From positions 1-64,000 of the forward strand of contig NZ_JAJUJJ010000002.1 of the NCBI RefSeq assembly GCF_029265375.1: a stretch of 64,000 nt of DNA. The letters run 5' to 3'. Position numbers and translations under genes: made by a program. Below the pieces are notes generated by a model. It did no database searches. It saw only the letters and a list, made by a program, of their open reading frames with translations, and had not been told where the DNA came from. The DNA is from Nesterenkonia sp. GTDB lineage: Bacteria; Actinomycetota; Actinomycetes; Actinomycetales; Micrococcaceae. Shown here piece after piece: positions 35,874 to 44,204 of this stretch (position 1 is its first letter; every line of letters starts with the position of its first letter).

Positions 35874-38243
35874 TCAGAGGCTCGGTTCAGCTCCGGTGAT
35901 GCGGCGGAAGGCGTCCACATAGCGTTCGCGGGTGGCGCGAACAATATGCTCCGGCAGCGCGGGAGGCTCCTGGCCGCCGGCACGGTCCCACCGGGAATCC
36001 GGGCTGGTGAGCCAGTTCCGGACGAACTGCTTGTCGAAGCTGGGCTGCGGGCCGCCGGGCTGCCACGCTTCTGCGGGCCAGAAGCGGGAGGAGTCCGGGG
36101 TCAGCACCTCATCTGCCAGTACCAGTTCGCCGTCGTCATCCAGCCCGAACTCAAACTTGGTGTCAGCCAGCAGGATCCCCGCCTCCCGGGTCCGCTCCTC
36201 GGCTAGCCGGTAGATGCGCAGACTGGTCTCGCGCAGCCGGCGGGCCAGATCGGCTCCGTTCTGCTCTGCCAGTGCGTGAAAGGTGATGTTCTCATCATGG
36301 TCGCCCTGCTCCGCCTTGGTGGACGGGGTGAAGATGGGTTCAGGAAGCTGCGATCCGTCCTGCAGCCCCTCCGGCAGGCTGATGCCGGTGACGGTGCCGT
36401 GCTTCTGATACTCCAGCAGTCCCGATCCGGTGAGGTATCCGCGCACGATGGCCTCAGCGGGCACCATGGTCATCCGCCGTACGATCAGTGCGCGGCCGGC
36501 CACCTGCTGCGGCACCCCGTCAGGGCCCGGTTCGCTGGTGACCACGTGGTGGCCGATCCCCTCGGCATCCAGCTGCTGGAACCACCACAGGCTCAGCTGG
36601 GTCAGGATGGCGCCCTTGCCGGGGATGCCGGGGGTCAGCACATGGTCATAGGCGCTGATGCGGTCAGTGGCGACCATCAGCAGCACGTCCTGGCCCGCCC
36701 AGGCGGAGCCGGGTGCCGGCTGGTACAGCTCCCGGACTTTCCCGGAGGCCACGTGCTGCCAGCCGGGCAGCTGCTGGCCGGGGGCCCAGTCCGCGCCCGC
36801 GGCGCTTCGCTCGGCTGCCGCTGCCGCCGAGGGTGCCGGGGCTGGACTCGGTGCTGCGGCCGACGCATTCGGCGCCCCAGGGCCGCCGGTCTGCGCCGGA
36901 ATCGAGGAGGTCGCCGTCTGCACCGAATTCGACGGGGAGGTCACGCTGATCTCTCCGCGCACTGCTTTCGCGGCGATGTCGGTGCGGTACTGCATACCGG
37001 GCCAGCTGATCCGGTCGGCGCCCGCGTAGGCCCGCTGCACCGCCTCCTGGAGGCTCTCGCCGGTGGCTACCACGGCCACCACGCGTCCTCCAGAGGTGAC
37101 CAGGGCGCCGTCGTCGTTGACAGCAGTCCCCGCGTGCAGCACCGCCACGCCGTCAAGCTGCTCAGCGTCCTCCACCCCGGTGATCACGTCCCCCTTGCGC
37201 GGGGAGTCGGGGTAGTTCTCCGCAGCGAGGACGACGTCGACCGCGCTGCCGGGGCGCCACTGCAGCTGCCGGTCCTCTCCGAGGCGGCCGCAGGCAGCAT
37301 CCAGCAGCAGACGGCCCAATCCGGTCTCCAGCCGCTCCAGCACCGCTTGGGTCTCCGGGTCGCCGAACCGGACGTTGAACTCCACCACTCGCACGCCGCG
37401 GGAGGTCACCGCCAGCCCGCAGTACAGCACGCCGACGAAGGGGGTGCCGCGGGCGGCCATCTCCTGCACGGTGGGGCGGGCCACCTTCTCCACCACCACG
37501 GAGGTGAAGTCGCGGACTGCGCCGTCGTCGTCGGTCTCGGTGTAGTTCTCCAGCCAGTCCAGGGGGGTGTAGGCACCCATCCCGCCGGTGTTGGGGCCCT
37601 GGTCCTGGTCGAAGATGCGCTTGAAGTCCTGGGCAGGGCTCAGCGGCACCAGGTTCTGTCCGTCGCAGAGCACGAAGAGGGAGACTTCGGGGCCGTCGAG
37701 GAACTCTTCGATCACCACTGTGCCGCCGGCGGCGAAGCAGGATTCGGCGTGGGCCAGTGCCGCGGAGCGGTCTTCGGTGACCACCACGCCCTTGCCGGCA
37801 GCCAGGCCGTCGTCCTTGACCACGTAGGGGGCGCCGAAGCGGTCCAGCGCATCGGCTGCGGCGGTGGGGTCCGCGGCGTGGACGGCCTGGGCGGTGGGCA
37901 CACCGGCGGCGGCCATGACTTCCTTGGCGAAGGCCTTGGACGCCTCCAGCTGGGCCGCCTGCTGGGAGGGGCCGAAGACTGGGATGCCGGCCTCGCGCAC
38001 GGCGTCGGCGACTCCGGCGGCCAAGGGGGCCTCGGGGCCGATGACCACCAGGTCGAATCTGCCGTCGACTGCCAGAGCGGCGATTGCAGATCCGTCGTCA
38101 GCGGCTGCGTCGTGGCAGGTGACCTGCCGGGCGATTCCGGCATTGCCGGGGGCCGCCTCCACGGCCTGGACTGCGGGGTCGCGCCGCAGTGCGCGGATGA
38201 TTGCGTGCTCTCGCCCACCGGGGCCCACCACTAGAACCTTCAC
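35874..38243 (-). CDS. purD/purC: PurD-PurC fusion: GAR synthetase and SAICAR synthetase
   Basis: One uninterrupted 789-residue frame holds two purine enzymes. Residues 1-~432 are phosphoribosylamine-glycine ligase ([15 protein letters not shown]-grasp motif [21 protein letters not shown]). Residues ~433-490 are an Ala/Pro/Ser linker. Residues ~491-789 are SAICAR synthetase ([64 protein letters not shown]). These are steps 2 and 7 of IMP synthesis. The GTG start at 38243 has TAGGCT eight bases upstream and no ribosome-binding site. PurC has no separate start with a good ribosome site at the linker, so I read it as a true fusion. Confidence 0.93.
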   Translation of the reverse strand: MKVLVVGPGGREHAIIRALRRDPAVQAVEAAPGNAGIARQVTCHDAAADDGSAIAALAVDGRFDLVVIGPEAPLAAGVADAVREAGIPVFGPSQQAAQLEASKAFAKEVMAAAGVPTAQAVHAADPTAAADALDRFGAPYVVKDDGLAAGKGVVVTEDRSAALAHAESCFAAGGTVVIEEFLDGPEVSLFVLCDGQNLVPLSPAQDFKRIFDQDQGPNTGGMGAYTPLDWLENYTETDDDGAVRDFTSVVVEKVARPTVQEMAARGTPFVGVLYCGLAVTSRGVRVVEFNVRFGDPETQAVLERLETGLGRLLLDAACGRLGEDRQLQWRPGSAVDVVLAAENYPDSPRKGDVITGVEDAEQLDGVAVLHAGTAVNDDGALVTSGGRVVAVVATGESLQEAVQRAYAGADRISWPGMQYRTDIAAKAVRGEISVTSPSNSVQTATSSIPAQTGGPGAPNASAAAPSPAPAPSAAAAAERSAAGADWAPGQQLPGWQHVASGKVRELYQPAPGSAWAGQDVLLMVATDRISAYDHVLTPGIPGKGAILTQLSLWWFQQLDAEGIGHHVVTSEPGPDGVPQQVAGRALIVRRMTMVPAEAIVRGYLTGSGLLEYQKHGTVTGISLPEGLQDGSQLPEPIFTPSTKAEQGDHDENITFHALAEQNGADLARRLRETSLRIYRLAEERTREAGILLADTKFEFGLDDDGELVLADEVLTPDSSRFWPAEAWQPGGPQPSFDKQFVRNWLTSPDSRWDRAGGQEPPALPEHIVRATRERYVDAFRRITGAEPSL

Positions 38244-38251
38244 AGTGCCCC

Positions 38252-38257
38252 AGCCTA
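38252..38257 (-). promoter_or_regulatory. -10-like TAGGCT before purDC
   Basis: On the - strand TAGGCT is followed by 8 bases and the GTG at 38243, a leaderless promoter candidate, divergent from the one for the pentapeptide gene. Confidence 0.45.
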
Positions 38258-38276
38258 CCGGGGCGGGCCTGCGGCA

Positions 38277-38282
38277 TAGAGT
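38277..38282 (+). promoter_or_regulatory. -10-like TAGAGT before pentapeptide gene
   Basis: TAGAGT, then 6 bases, then ATG at 38289; no Shine-Dalgarno. Confidence 0.45.
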
Positions 38283-38288
38283 GGCCGT

Positions 38289-38936
38289 ATGGATGCGCCC
38301 CGGATCACTGCACCCCGCCTGGAGGGACTCGAGCAGATCGCTGCCGACGAGCTCGCCACAACCTTCTCCCTGGAGGGCAGACTGCTGCGCTCCGAGGAGA
38401 TCACCGGCAACCACCTTCGCGAGGTGAGCGTGGTGGAGTCCCGCCTGGAGCACCTCACCCTCACTGACGCCGACTTGACCGGCATCAGCCTGGCTGAATC
38501 AGAGGTGCACCGCCTTTCGGCCGCCCACCTGAAGGCACCACGGTCCCGGTGGCGGGAGGTGGCCGTCACCGGCTCGCGCATCGGCGCAGCCGAGCTGTAT
38601 GAGGCCGAGTTCTCTGGGGTCCGGGTGAGCGGCAGCAAGCTGGACCACCTCAATCTGCGCGCAGCGCAGCTGAGTGATGTGCTCTTCGAAGACTGCAGGA
38701 TCGGGGAGCTGGATCTCGGCGGGGCACGAGTCCGCCGGATGCGGCTGATCCGCTGCACGGTGGACACGGTGGCGCTGGAGGGCGCCGAACTGGCAGATGT
38801 GGATCTGCGCGGGGCAGAGCTGAGAGCCGTGGTGGGCCTGGCCTACCTGCGGGGTGCGCTGATATCCGCCTCCCAGCTGCAGGAACTGGCTCCGCATCTG
38901 GCCGCCCAAGCCGGGATCCAGGTGGATTTCGATTAG
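38289..38936 (+). CDS. Pentapeptide repeat protein
   Basis: A 215-residue protein made largely of degenerate A(D/N)LxX pentapeptides forming a right-handed quadrilateral beta-helix (for example [54 protein letters not shown]). The last ~30 residues form a non-repeat cap with [13 protein letters not shown], similar to other actinobacterial members. Some pentapeptide proteins (MfpA, Qnr) mimic DNA and protect gyrase; most have no known role, and nothing here shows which applies. Divergent from purDC by 45 bp. Confidence 0.85.
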   Translation: MDAPRITAPRLEGLEQIAADELATTFSLEGRLLRSEEITGNHLREVSVVESRLEHLTLTDADLTGISLAESEVHRLSAAHLKAPRSRWREVAVTGSRIGAAELYEAEFSGVRVSGSKLDHLNLRAAQLSDVLFEDCRIGELDLGGARVRRMRLIRCTVDTVALEGAELADVDLRGAELRAVVGLAYLRGALISASQLQELAPHLAAQAGIQVDFD

Positions 38937-39015
38937 CTGATCACCGCCTGCGTGCTACCGATATCCCTCGCTTTTCAGCGGGCGGCCTCTGCGGGCCACA
39001 TGTGAAAAGCCAGCG

Positions 39016-39047
39016 ACGGCACGGGCCAGTTTGGCCGTGGGTGCCGT
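39016..39047. terminator. Bidirectional hairpin terminator
   Basis: Nested inverted repeats ACGGCAC/GTGCCGT (39016-39022, 39041-39047) and GGCCA/TGGCC (39024-39028, 39032-39036), between the convergent pentapeptide and MerR genes. A second small stem, GCTTTTCA/TGAAAAGC, lies at 38970-39010. Confidence 0.65.
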
Positions 39048-39118
39048 GCGCGGGCGCTGCGGCGAGGCGCGCGGCGGGGTGCCGAGCGGGCGGGCGCGGC
39101 ACCGCTTCACGCAGCGGT

Positions 39119-39982
39119 TCAGCGGTGGTTGCGCCGCACCCACTCTTGGAGGGCGTCGCGGACCAGCTGCGCACCCTCGGCGCCGCCGTAGTTGGCGGCA
39201 AAGCGTTCGTCGGCCACATACATCTCAGCCAGGCCGAGCAGATAGTCGGCGTCCAGCTGACCATCGGTCCGCGGTGCGCTCGGGACACCCTCCAGCCACG
39301 CGATGTGCTGCGAAGCCAGGTCCTGAGCGCGTGCAGAGTCCGGAACTGCGCCGTCGTCGGCGGCGGAGCGCCACGCGGCGTTGAGCGACTCGACCTCCGC
39401 AGTGAAGCGGCTCTTCTCCTCGGGGCTGAGTCCCTCCCACCAGTCGCTGCTGCGTGTCCAGGCATCGGCTCCCCAACGCTGGATGACCTCGTCCTTGTGC
39501 TGTGTGTGGTCGAACCCGTCGAACATGGTGTCCGCCATGAGCTCACCACCTCCTTCCAGAGTTGTGATCGTGTGTTGAACCGAGGCGATCTGCCGCCCCA
39601 GTCGCTCCTGCTGGGAGCGCAGGCTTCTCAGATGCTCGCGGAGCACCTGGGCCTGCGCGGCCCGATCAGCCCCGGCGCCTCGGTCGGCGGGGGCTGATCG
39701 GCCGGCCGGAGCGGGTCGGTCGCCCGGAGCGGGTCGGTCAGCCTCCAGTGCTCGGCTGATGTCCGGAAGGCTCAGGCCCATCTGCCGCAGCAGCAGGATG
39801 CGCTGCAGGCGGAGAAGCGCCTCGGCGTCATAGTGCCGATAACCATTGACGCCCACCCGTGAGGGCGGCAGCAGCCCGATGGCGTCATAGTGCCGCAGGG
39901 TCCTACTGGTCGTCCCGGTGAGGCGAGCGACCTCCTGAATGGACCACTCGGCCTCCCCGGCGGCGGCAGTTTCGGCCGTCAT
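39119..39982 (-). CDS. MerR family regulator with TipAS-like antibiotic-binding domain
   Basis: A 287-residue regulator. Residues ~12-80 are a MerR winged-helix domain (SIQEVARLTGTTSRTLRHYD...GLLPPSRVG.NGYRHYD). A coiled-coil dimer helix follows at ~110-140, separated by an Ala/Pro/Asp/Arg-rich stretch of repeated DRPAP-like units, which is unusual. The C-terminal ~120 residues resemble the TipAS domain, which traps thiopeptide antibiotics (LADTMFDGFDHTQHKDEVIQ). TipA-type proteins activate their own promoter on drug binding. The gene has AAGGAG before its ATG and a MerR-type promoter just upstream. Confidence 0.88.
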   Translation of the reverse strand: MTAETAAAGEAEWSIQEVARLTGTTSRTLRHYDAIGLLPPSRVGVNGYRHYDAEALLRLQRILLLRQMGLSLPDISRALEADRPAPGDRPAPAGRSAPADRGAGADRAAQAQVLREHLRSLRSQQERLGRQIASVQHTITTLEGGGELMADTMFDGFDHTQHKDEVIQRWGADAWTRSSDWWEGLSPEEKSRFTAEVESLNAAWRSAADDGAVPDSARAQDLASQHIAWLEGVPSAPRTDGQLDADYLLGLAEMYVADERFAANYGGAEGAQLVRDALQEWVRRNHR

Positions 39983-40009
39983 GCTGCACTCCTTTCAGCT
40001 GGTGCCTCC

Positions 40010-40040
40010 ACGCTAGAGGTTGACGCAACGTCAAGGTCAA
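40010..40040 (-). promoter_or_regulatory. MerR-type promoter with 19-bp spacer and internal dyad
   Basis: On the - strand: -35 TTGACC (40040-40035), a 19-bp spacer, -10 TAGCGT (40015-40010). The spacer holds the near-perfect dyad TTGACGTTGCGTCAA (40020-40034). An overlong 19-bp spacer with a dyad is the hallmark of promoters activated by MerR proteins. Confidence 0.8.
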
Positions 40041-40050
40041 GAGAGGGCCC

Positions 40051-40527
40051 TCAGGGCTGCAGCTCTTTGAGATAGCACAGCATGCGGAAGTCCTCGCCCG
40101 GCTGGATATTGGTGAAGCCGTGGCGCTCGCAGAACCTCCGTGCATCGAGGTCAACTTCATCCACGTTGATGTGCATCTCGGAGCCGCCGCGCGCTTGCAC
40201 CTCAGCGATCGCCTTCTGCAGCATCAGACTCCCTAGGCCGCGGTTCCGGCGCGAAGGCTGAACATAGAGTTCATCCAGGACCGCCAGCGGCCCGTCGTCG
40301 TAGATGGTCGGCCGCAGAGTCACCAAAGCGTGCCCAGCGGGGCCGGCACGCTCGCCTGCGAGGAGCACGAATCCATGATCGCCGGCGATGATGCAGTGGA
40401 AACGTTCTGCCAGCTTCTCCACCGGCGGGCACGGCGAATTGAACTCCGCATCGAATCACGCCTGCAGAGCAGCGGCGGCAGGAGCTTCCTCCGCAGAGGC
40501 CAGCCATACGGTGGGCGGGAGTCCCAT
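40051..40527 (-). pseudogene. GNAT acetyltransferase gene interrupted by an in-frame TGA
   Basis: From an ATG at 40527 the frame reads a plausible GNAT N-terminus (MGLPPTVWLASAEEAPAAAA) and meets TGA at codon 24 (40458-40456). After the stop the same frame continues with FDAEFNSPCPP and then the rest of the domain: acetyl-CoA loop PSRRNRGLGSLML, and ARRFCERHGF near the end. Total length without the stop would be 158 residues, normal for the family. The stop probably replaced Trp (TGG) or Arg (CGA). Translation from the GTG at 40422 would give a 123-residue protein lacking strand 1 and helix 1, probably non-functional. A sequencing error is possible. Confidence 0.7.
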
Positions 40528-40785
40528 CACCTGATCATTTCAAAACAGATAAAAGATATATGCGCGCACTTTTAAACTATGTCCGCTGGTAACTTGCGTC
40601 AAGACGCCGGGGAGACTCCCGGAATTTCCCCCGCGCAGTGAAAACCGCGCCTCGTAGACGAGTTCCCGGGCAGGGGGAGGCGGCGCCTCATGCAGGACTC
40701 CCTCGCGGTGAGAGGCCTCGTCTTTTATGCACGCGCCCCCGGGCACGCTCCGCGGCGGGGCGCAGCCGCACCGGGTGCCCGCCGA

Positions 40786-40791
40786 TAGGCT
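40786..40791 (+). promoter_or_regulatory. -10-like TAGGCT before asparaginase gene
   Basis: TAGGCT, then 7 bases, then ATG at 40799, with no ribosome-binding site. The rest of the 40528-40798 gap shows no gene. Confidence 0.5.
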
Positions 40792-40798
40792 AGGGACT

Positions 40799-41821
40799 AT
40801 GAGTACTGTGCAGACCGCCTCCCCCGCCGCCTCCGCAGAACTGGCACTGGTGACCCGCGCCGGTGTGGTGGAGTCGCGCCATCTCGGCTCAGCCGTACTC
40901 CTCGGCCCCGACGGCAGCGTGGTGACCTCCCTGGGCTCGCCGGAGTCGATCATCTTCCCGCGCTCATCGCTCAAGCCGCTGCAGGCCATCGCCTCGCTGC
41001 GAGCCGGAGCCCTGATCAGCCCCGAGGCTGTCGCTCTGGCCTGCGGCTCGCACATCGGATCCCGCCGCCACCAAGAATTGGCGTCCCGCACCTTGGCCAA
41101 AGAGGGGCTGGACCAATCCGCACTGAAGTGCCCGGCGGCCCTGCCGTCCCGATCAGCGGACCTGCGCATCCACATTGAGGCAGGCAAGGCCGAAACACCT
41201 CTGGCCTTCAACTGCTCGGGCAAGCACACCGCCTTCCTGGCAGCCTGCCGCACCCAGGGGTACCGGCTGGCCACCTACACCGATCCGCAGCATCCTCTCC
41301 AGCAGCGCGTCACTGAGGTCTACCAGGAGTACACCGGCGAGGCTCCGACGCTGCACGGGGTGGACGGCTGCGGCGCCCCCGCTGCGGCGATGCCGTTGAC
41401 CGCACTGGCCCGCGGCTTCGGAAAGGTCGCCTCAGCGCTGAGCCGACGCGATGCCGAAGTCCATGCCTTCACCGTGGCCCAGGCAATGTTGGACTACCCG
41501 TGGGCGGTGCACGGCCAGGGTCAAGCGGACACTGTGGTGATGGAGGAGCTGGGCCTGCTGGCCAAGTCCGGCGCCGAAGGCGTGCTGGCCGTGGCCGCAC
41601 CCGACGGCACCGCCGCGGCGGTGAAGACCCTGGACGGCTCGGGCCGGGCCAATCACTTGGTGGCACTGAGCCTGCTCGGCGCCCACGGAGCCGTGGACCT
41701 GGACCGGCTGGAAGCTGTGCTGAAGAAGATCGTGCCGCCCATCACCGGCGGGGCGGAGAACACAGTGGCCGGCAGTCTGCGGCTCTCCGATGGGGTCACC
41801 GCCGCTCTCCGTCACCTCTGA
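40799..41821 (+). CDS. Asparaginase (PF06089 type)
   Basis: A 340-residue protein of the actinobacterial asparaginase family, distinct from the classical type I/II enzymes. Typical features: an early HLGSAVLLGPDGSVV, the SSLKPLQA motif of this family (penicillin-binding-like SxxK spacing), FNCSGKHTAFLAAC, and VDGCGAPA. It hydrolyses asparagine to aspartate and ammonia by homology. ATG 40799 is supported by the -10-like element seven bases upstream; a longer frame to 40727 is not. An SCP-like gene follows 10 bp downstream. Confidence 0.88.
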   Translation: MSTVQTASPAASAELALVTRAGVVESRHLGSAVLLGPDGSVVTSLGSPESIIFPRSSLKPLQAIASLRAGALISPEAVALACGSHIGSRRHQELASRTLAKEGLDQSALKCPAALPSRSADLRIHIEAGKAETPLAFNCSGKHTAFLAACRTQGYRLATYTDPQHPLQQRVTEVYQEYTGEAPTLHGVDGCGAPAAAMPLTALARGFGKVASALSRRDAEVHAFTVAQAMLDYPWAVHGQGQADTVVMEELGLLAKSGAEGVLAVAAPDGTAAAVKTLDGSGRANHLVALSLLGAHGAVDLDRLEAVLKKIVPPITGGAENTVAGSLRLSDGVTAALRHL

Positions 41822-41831
41822 GGAGCACCCG

Positions 41832-42188
41832 ATGCCTGCACGCCGCCGCATCTCTGCGCAGCAGGGCGCCGCCGCCGTGACAGCGTGGGTCCAGGGCGAT
41901 GCCTCCCGCGGCACCACCGCCACCGCAGTGCGCTACCTGCTGGAGGAGCTGACCGAACGCGCCCCCGGCAACTCGGTGGAAGTCCGGGTGCCGCCCTTCG
42001 GGGTCACCCAGTGCGTGGCCGGACCTACTCATACCCGCGGCACCCCGCCGAATGTGGTGGAGTGCGATGCCGCCACCTGGCTTCAGCTGGCCACCGGCTC
42101 GCTGACCTGGGAGCAGGCCTCCGCTGCCGGGCGCATCAGCGCCTCCGGCACCCGGGCAGACCTCTCCACGCTGCTGCCGCTGATCTGA
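41832..42188 (+). CDS. Bacterial sterol carrier protein-like (SCP) protein
   Basis: A 118-residue protein of the actinobacterial SCP-ortholog family (Rv0807 type). The C-terminal part PNVVECDAATWLQLATGSLT and AGRISASGTRADLSTLLPL is characteristic of SCP-type lipid-binding folds. In mycobacteria the homologue also lies directly before purF, so the neighbourhood is conserved although the function is unknown. A GAGGAGCACCCG stretch provides the ribosome site for the ATG at 41832. Confidence 0.85.
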   Translation: MPARRRISAQQGAAAVTAWVQGDASRGTTATAVRYLLEELTERAPGNSVEVRVPPFGVTQCVAGPTHTRGTPPNVVECDAATWLQLATGSLTWEQASAAGRISASGTRADLSTLLPLI

Positions 42189-42309
42189 GGCGCCCGAAGG
42201 TGGGTACGGCCGGCCCCTTTGCTCCGGCGACCTGCTGCCGGGAGTGTCGGCCTGCGCACGGGCAGCTCCCGCTGATCTGAGGGGCGCCAGGCAGCACGGC
42301 TGGGGCCTG

Positions 42310-42315
42310 TAGAAT
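42310..42315 (+). promoter_or_regulatory. -10-like TAGAAT before the purF operon
   Basis: TAGAAT, then 7 bases, then ATG at 42323; probable leaderless promoter for the small membrane protein-purF-purM unit. Confidence 0.55.
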
Positions 42316-42322
42316 TGTCCCT

Positions 42323-42619
42323 ATGCCCTCGACCACGCCGCACCGTACGGTGAGCGTCCGCACCGCCCCTAAGCTGCTGCCCTTCCTCATCGGCGCAGTG
42401 GCAGTGGCATTCACAGCCGCCGTCGTCGTCGTGTATTCCACCCCGCCGGCGGAGAACTACACCCGCGCCTCCTCCCTGGGACATATGACGCTGGTGTTCT
42501 GCATGCCGGCGCTGGCCCTGGCAGCCACCGCCTGGCTGACCGTGGAGAAGCTGCTGCGGCGCAAGAAGGAGACCTACAGCATTGCGCCTGCGGAGAGGAC
42601 AGCCGATGGCCCGCGCTGA
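42323..42619 (+). CDS. Small two-helix membrane protein upstream of purF
   Basis: A 98-residue protein with two transmembrane segments (LLPFLIGAVAVAFTAAVVVV and LVFCMPALALAATAWLTV) and a basic KLLRRKKE tail. I do not recognise a named family; similar small membrane proteins occur next to purF in other Micrococcales. Its last 14 bp overlap the purF start, so it likely provides translational coupling to purF. Confidence 0.7.
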   Translation: MPSTTPHRTVSVRTAPKLLPFLIGAVAVAFTAAVVVVYSTPPAENYTRASSLGHMTLVFCMPALALAATAWLTVEKLLRRKKETYSIAPAERTADGPR

Positions 42620-44204
42620 CGGCCGCCTGAACTTCAACCTTCTGGACGAGGATCCGCTGCCGCAGGACGAATGCGGAGTCTTCGGAGTCTGGGCTCCCGG
42701 CGAGGAGGTCTCCAAACTCAGCTACTACGGGCTCTACGCGCTGCAGCACCGCGGCCAGGAATCGGCCGGCATCGCCACCAGCGACGGCAACCACATCCAC
42801 GTCTACAAGGACGTCGGACTGGTCTCCCAGGTGTTCGACGAGACCACGCTGACCACCCTGCGCGGGCACATCTCGGTGGGCCACTGCCGCTACTCGACCA
42901 CCGGCGGCAACCAGTGGTCCAATGCCCAGCCCACATTGGGCGACACACCCCACGGCACAGTAGCCCTGGGGCACAACGGCAATCTCACCAACTCCGGCGA
43001 GCTCTACGACCGCATTGTTCAGCGCCACGGCAGGCCCAACTTCGGCGAGCTGGCCCAGGGCAACACCACTGATACCGCGCTGGTGACCGCACTGCTGAAG
43101 GATCAGCCCGGCGAGTCCCTGGAGGAGCAGGCCCTGGCCCTGCTGCCGACCCTGAAGGGCGCGTTCTGCCTGGTGTTCATGGACGAGAACACGCTCTACG
43201 CCGCCCGCGATCCGCAGGGAGTGCGTCCGCTGGTGCTGGGCCGGCTGAGCCGCGGCTGGGTGGTGGCCTCGGAGCAGTCAGCCCTGGCCACTGTGGGAGC
43301 CAGCGTGATCCGGGAGATCGAGCCGGGTGAGTTCATCGCCATCGATGCCGACGGCGTCCGGTCCCACCGCTTCGCCGATGCCGCTCCGGCCCGCTGCGTC
43401 TTCGAATACGTCTACCTGGCCCGGCCGGATGCGAACATCAACGGCCGCAGCGTCTACGAATCCCGGGTGGAGATGGGGCGCCAGCTCGCCCGGGAGGACA
43501 CCCACGACGCCGACATCGTCATTCCGGTGCCCGAATCAGGCACCCCGGCGGCGGTGGGCTACGCCGAAGCCTCCGGGCTCCCCTTCGCCCAGGGTTTCAT
43601 CAAGAACTCGTATGTGGGCCGGACCTTCATCCAGCCGAGCCAAACCCTGCGCCAGTTGGGAATCCGGCTGAAGCTCAACGTGCAGGAACACGTGGTCAAG
43701 GACAAGCGGGTGGTCGTCGTCGACGACTCCATCGTCCGGGGGAACACGCAGCGTGCCATTGTGCGCATGCTCAAGGAGGCCGGCGCCGCCGAGGTGCACG
43801 TGAAGATCTCCTCCCCGCCGATCAAGTGGCCCTGCTTCTACGGCATCGACTTCGCCACCCGCGCCGAGCTGATCGCCAACGGCGCGACTATGGAGGAGAT
43901 CACTCAGGCGGTGGGCGCAGATTCGCTGGCCTACATCAGCGAACAGGGAATGATTCAGGCCACCGGCCAGCCGCGCTCCACCCTGTGCACCGCCTGCTTC
44001 TCCGGGGAGTACCCGATCGAGCTGCCCCCGGAGGACCGCCGCGGCAAGATGCTGCTGGAGCAGCCGGTGCTGCCCGGGATGCCGCACCGCCGGGTGCAGG
44101 CCGGATGCGAACCGGGCCCCGACGCAGAGTTTGAGCTGGACGAGACGGAGGCGCCGCTGCGTGAAGAGGCCCTCAAGGACACCACGGCGAAAGCAGGCAG
44201 ATGA
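42606..44204 (+). CDS. purF: Amidophosphoribosyltransferase
   Basis: A 532-residue enzyme for the first committed step of purine synthesis. The N-terminal nucleophile Cys is in the ECGVFGVW motif at ~residue 23, preceded by a short propeptide that is normally removed. The glutaminase domain has ALQHRGQESAGIA and GNLTN; the PRTase domain has the PRPP loop VVVVDDSIVRGNT. Four Cys at conserved places (for example CTACFSGEYP, KWPCFYG) suggest the [4Fe-4S] type of Bacillus PurF. GGAGAGG lies upstream of the ATG at 42606; stop overlaps purM as ATGA. Confidence 0.97.
   Translation: MARADGRLNFNLLDEDPLPQDECGVFGVWAPGEEVSKLSYYGLYALQHRGQESAGIATSDGNHIHVYKDVGLVSQVFDETTLTTLRGHISVGHCRYSTTGGNQWSNAQPTLGDTPHGTVALGHNGNLTNSGELYDRIVQRHGRPNFGELAQGNTTDTALVTALLKDQPGESLEEQALALLPTLKGAFCLVFMDENTLYAARDPQGVRPLVLGRLSRGWVVASEQSALATVGASVIREIEPGEFIAIDADGVRSHRFADAAPARCVFEYVYLARPDANINGRSVYESRVEMGRQLAREDTHDADIVIPVPESGTPAAVGYAEASGLPFAQGFIKNSYVGRTFIQPSQTLRQLGIRLKLNVQEHVVKDKRVVVVDDSIVRGNTQRAIVRMLKEAGAAEVHVKISSPPIKWPCFYGIDFATRAELIANGATMEEITQAVGADSLAYISEQGMIQATGQPRSTLCTACFSGEYPIELPPEDRRGKMLLEQPVLPGMPHRRVQAGCEPGPDAEFELDETEAPLREEALKDTTAKAGR

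Noticed and set aside
36276-38234. A 652-codon open frame on the + strand opposite purD-purC
   Set aside because: GC-rich genes create long antisense open frames; its translation is low-complexity and the - strand frame has clear enzyme motifs throughout.
40456-40458. Selenocysteine or programmed read-through at the GNAT TGA
   Set aside because: No selenoprotein family is known for this fold at that position and no recognisable stem-loop follows; a simple mutation is more likely.
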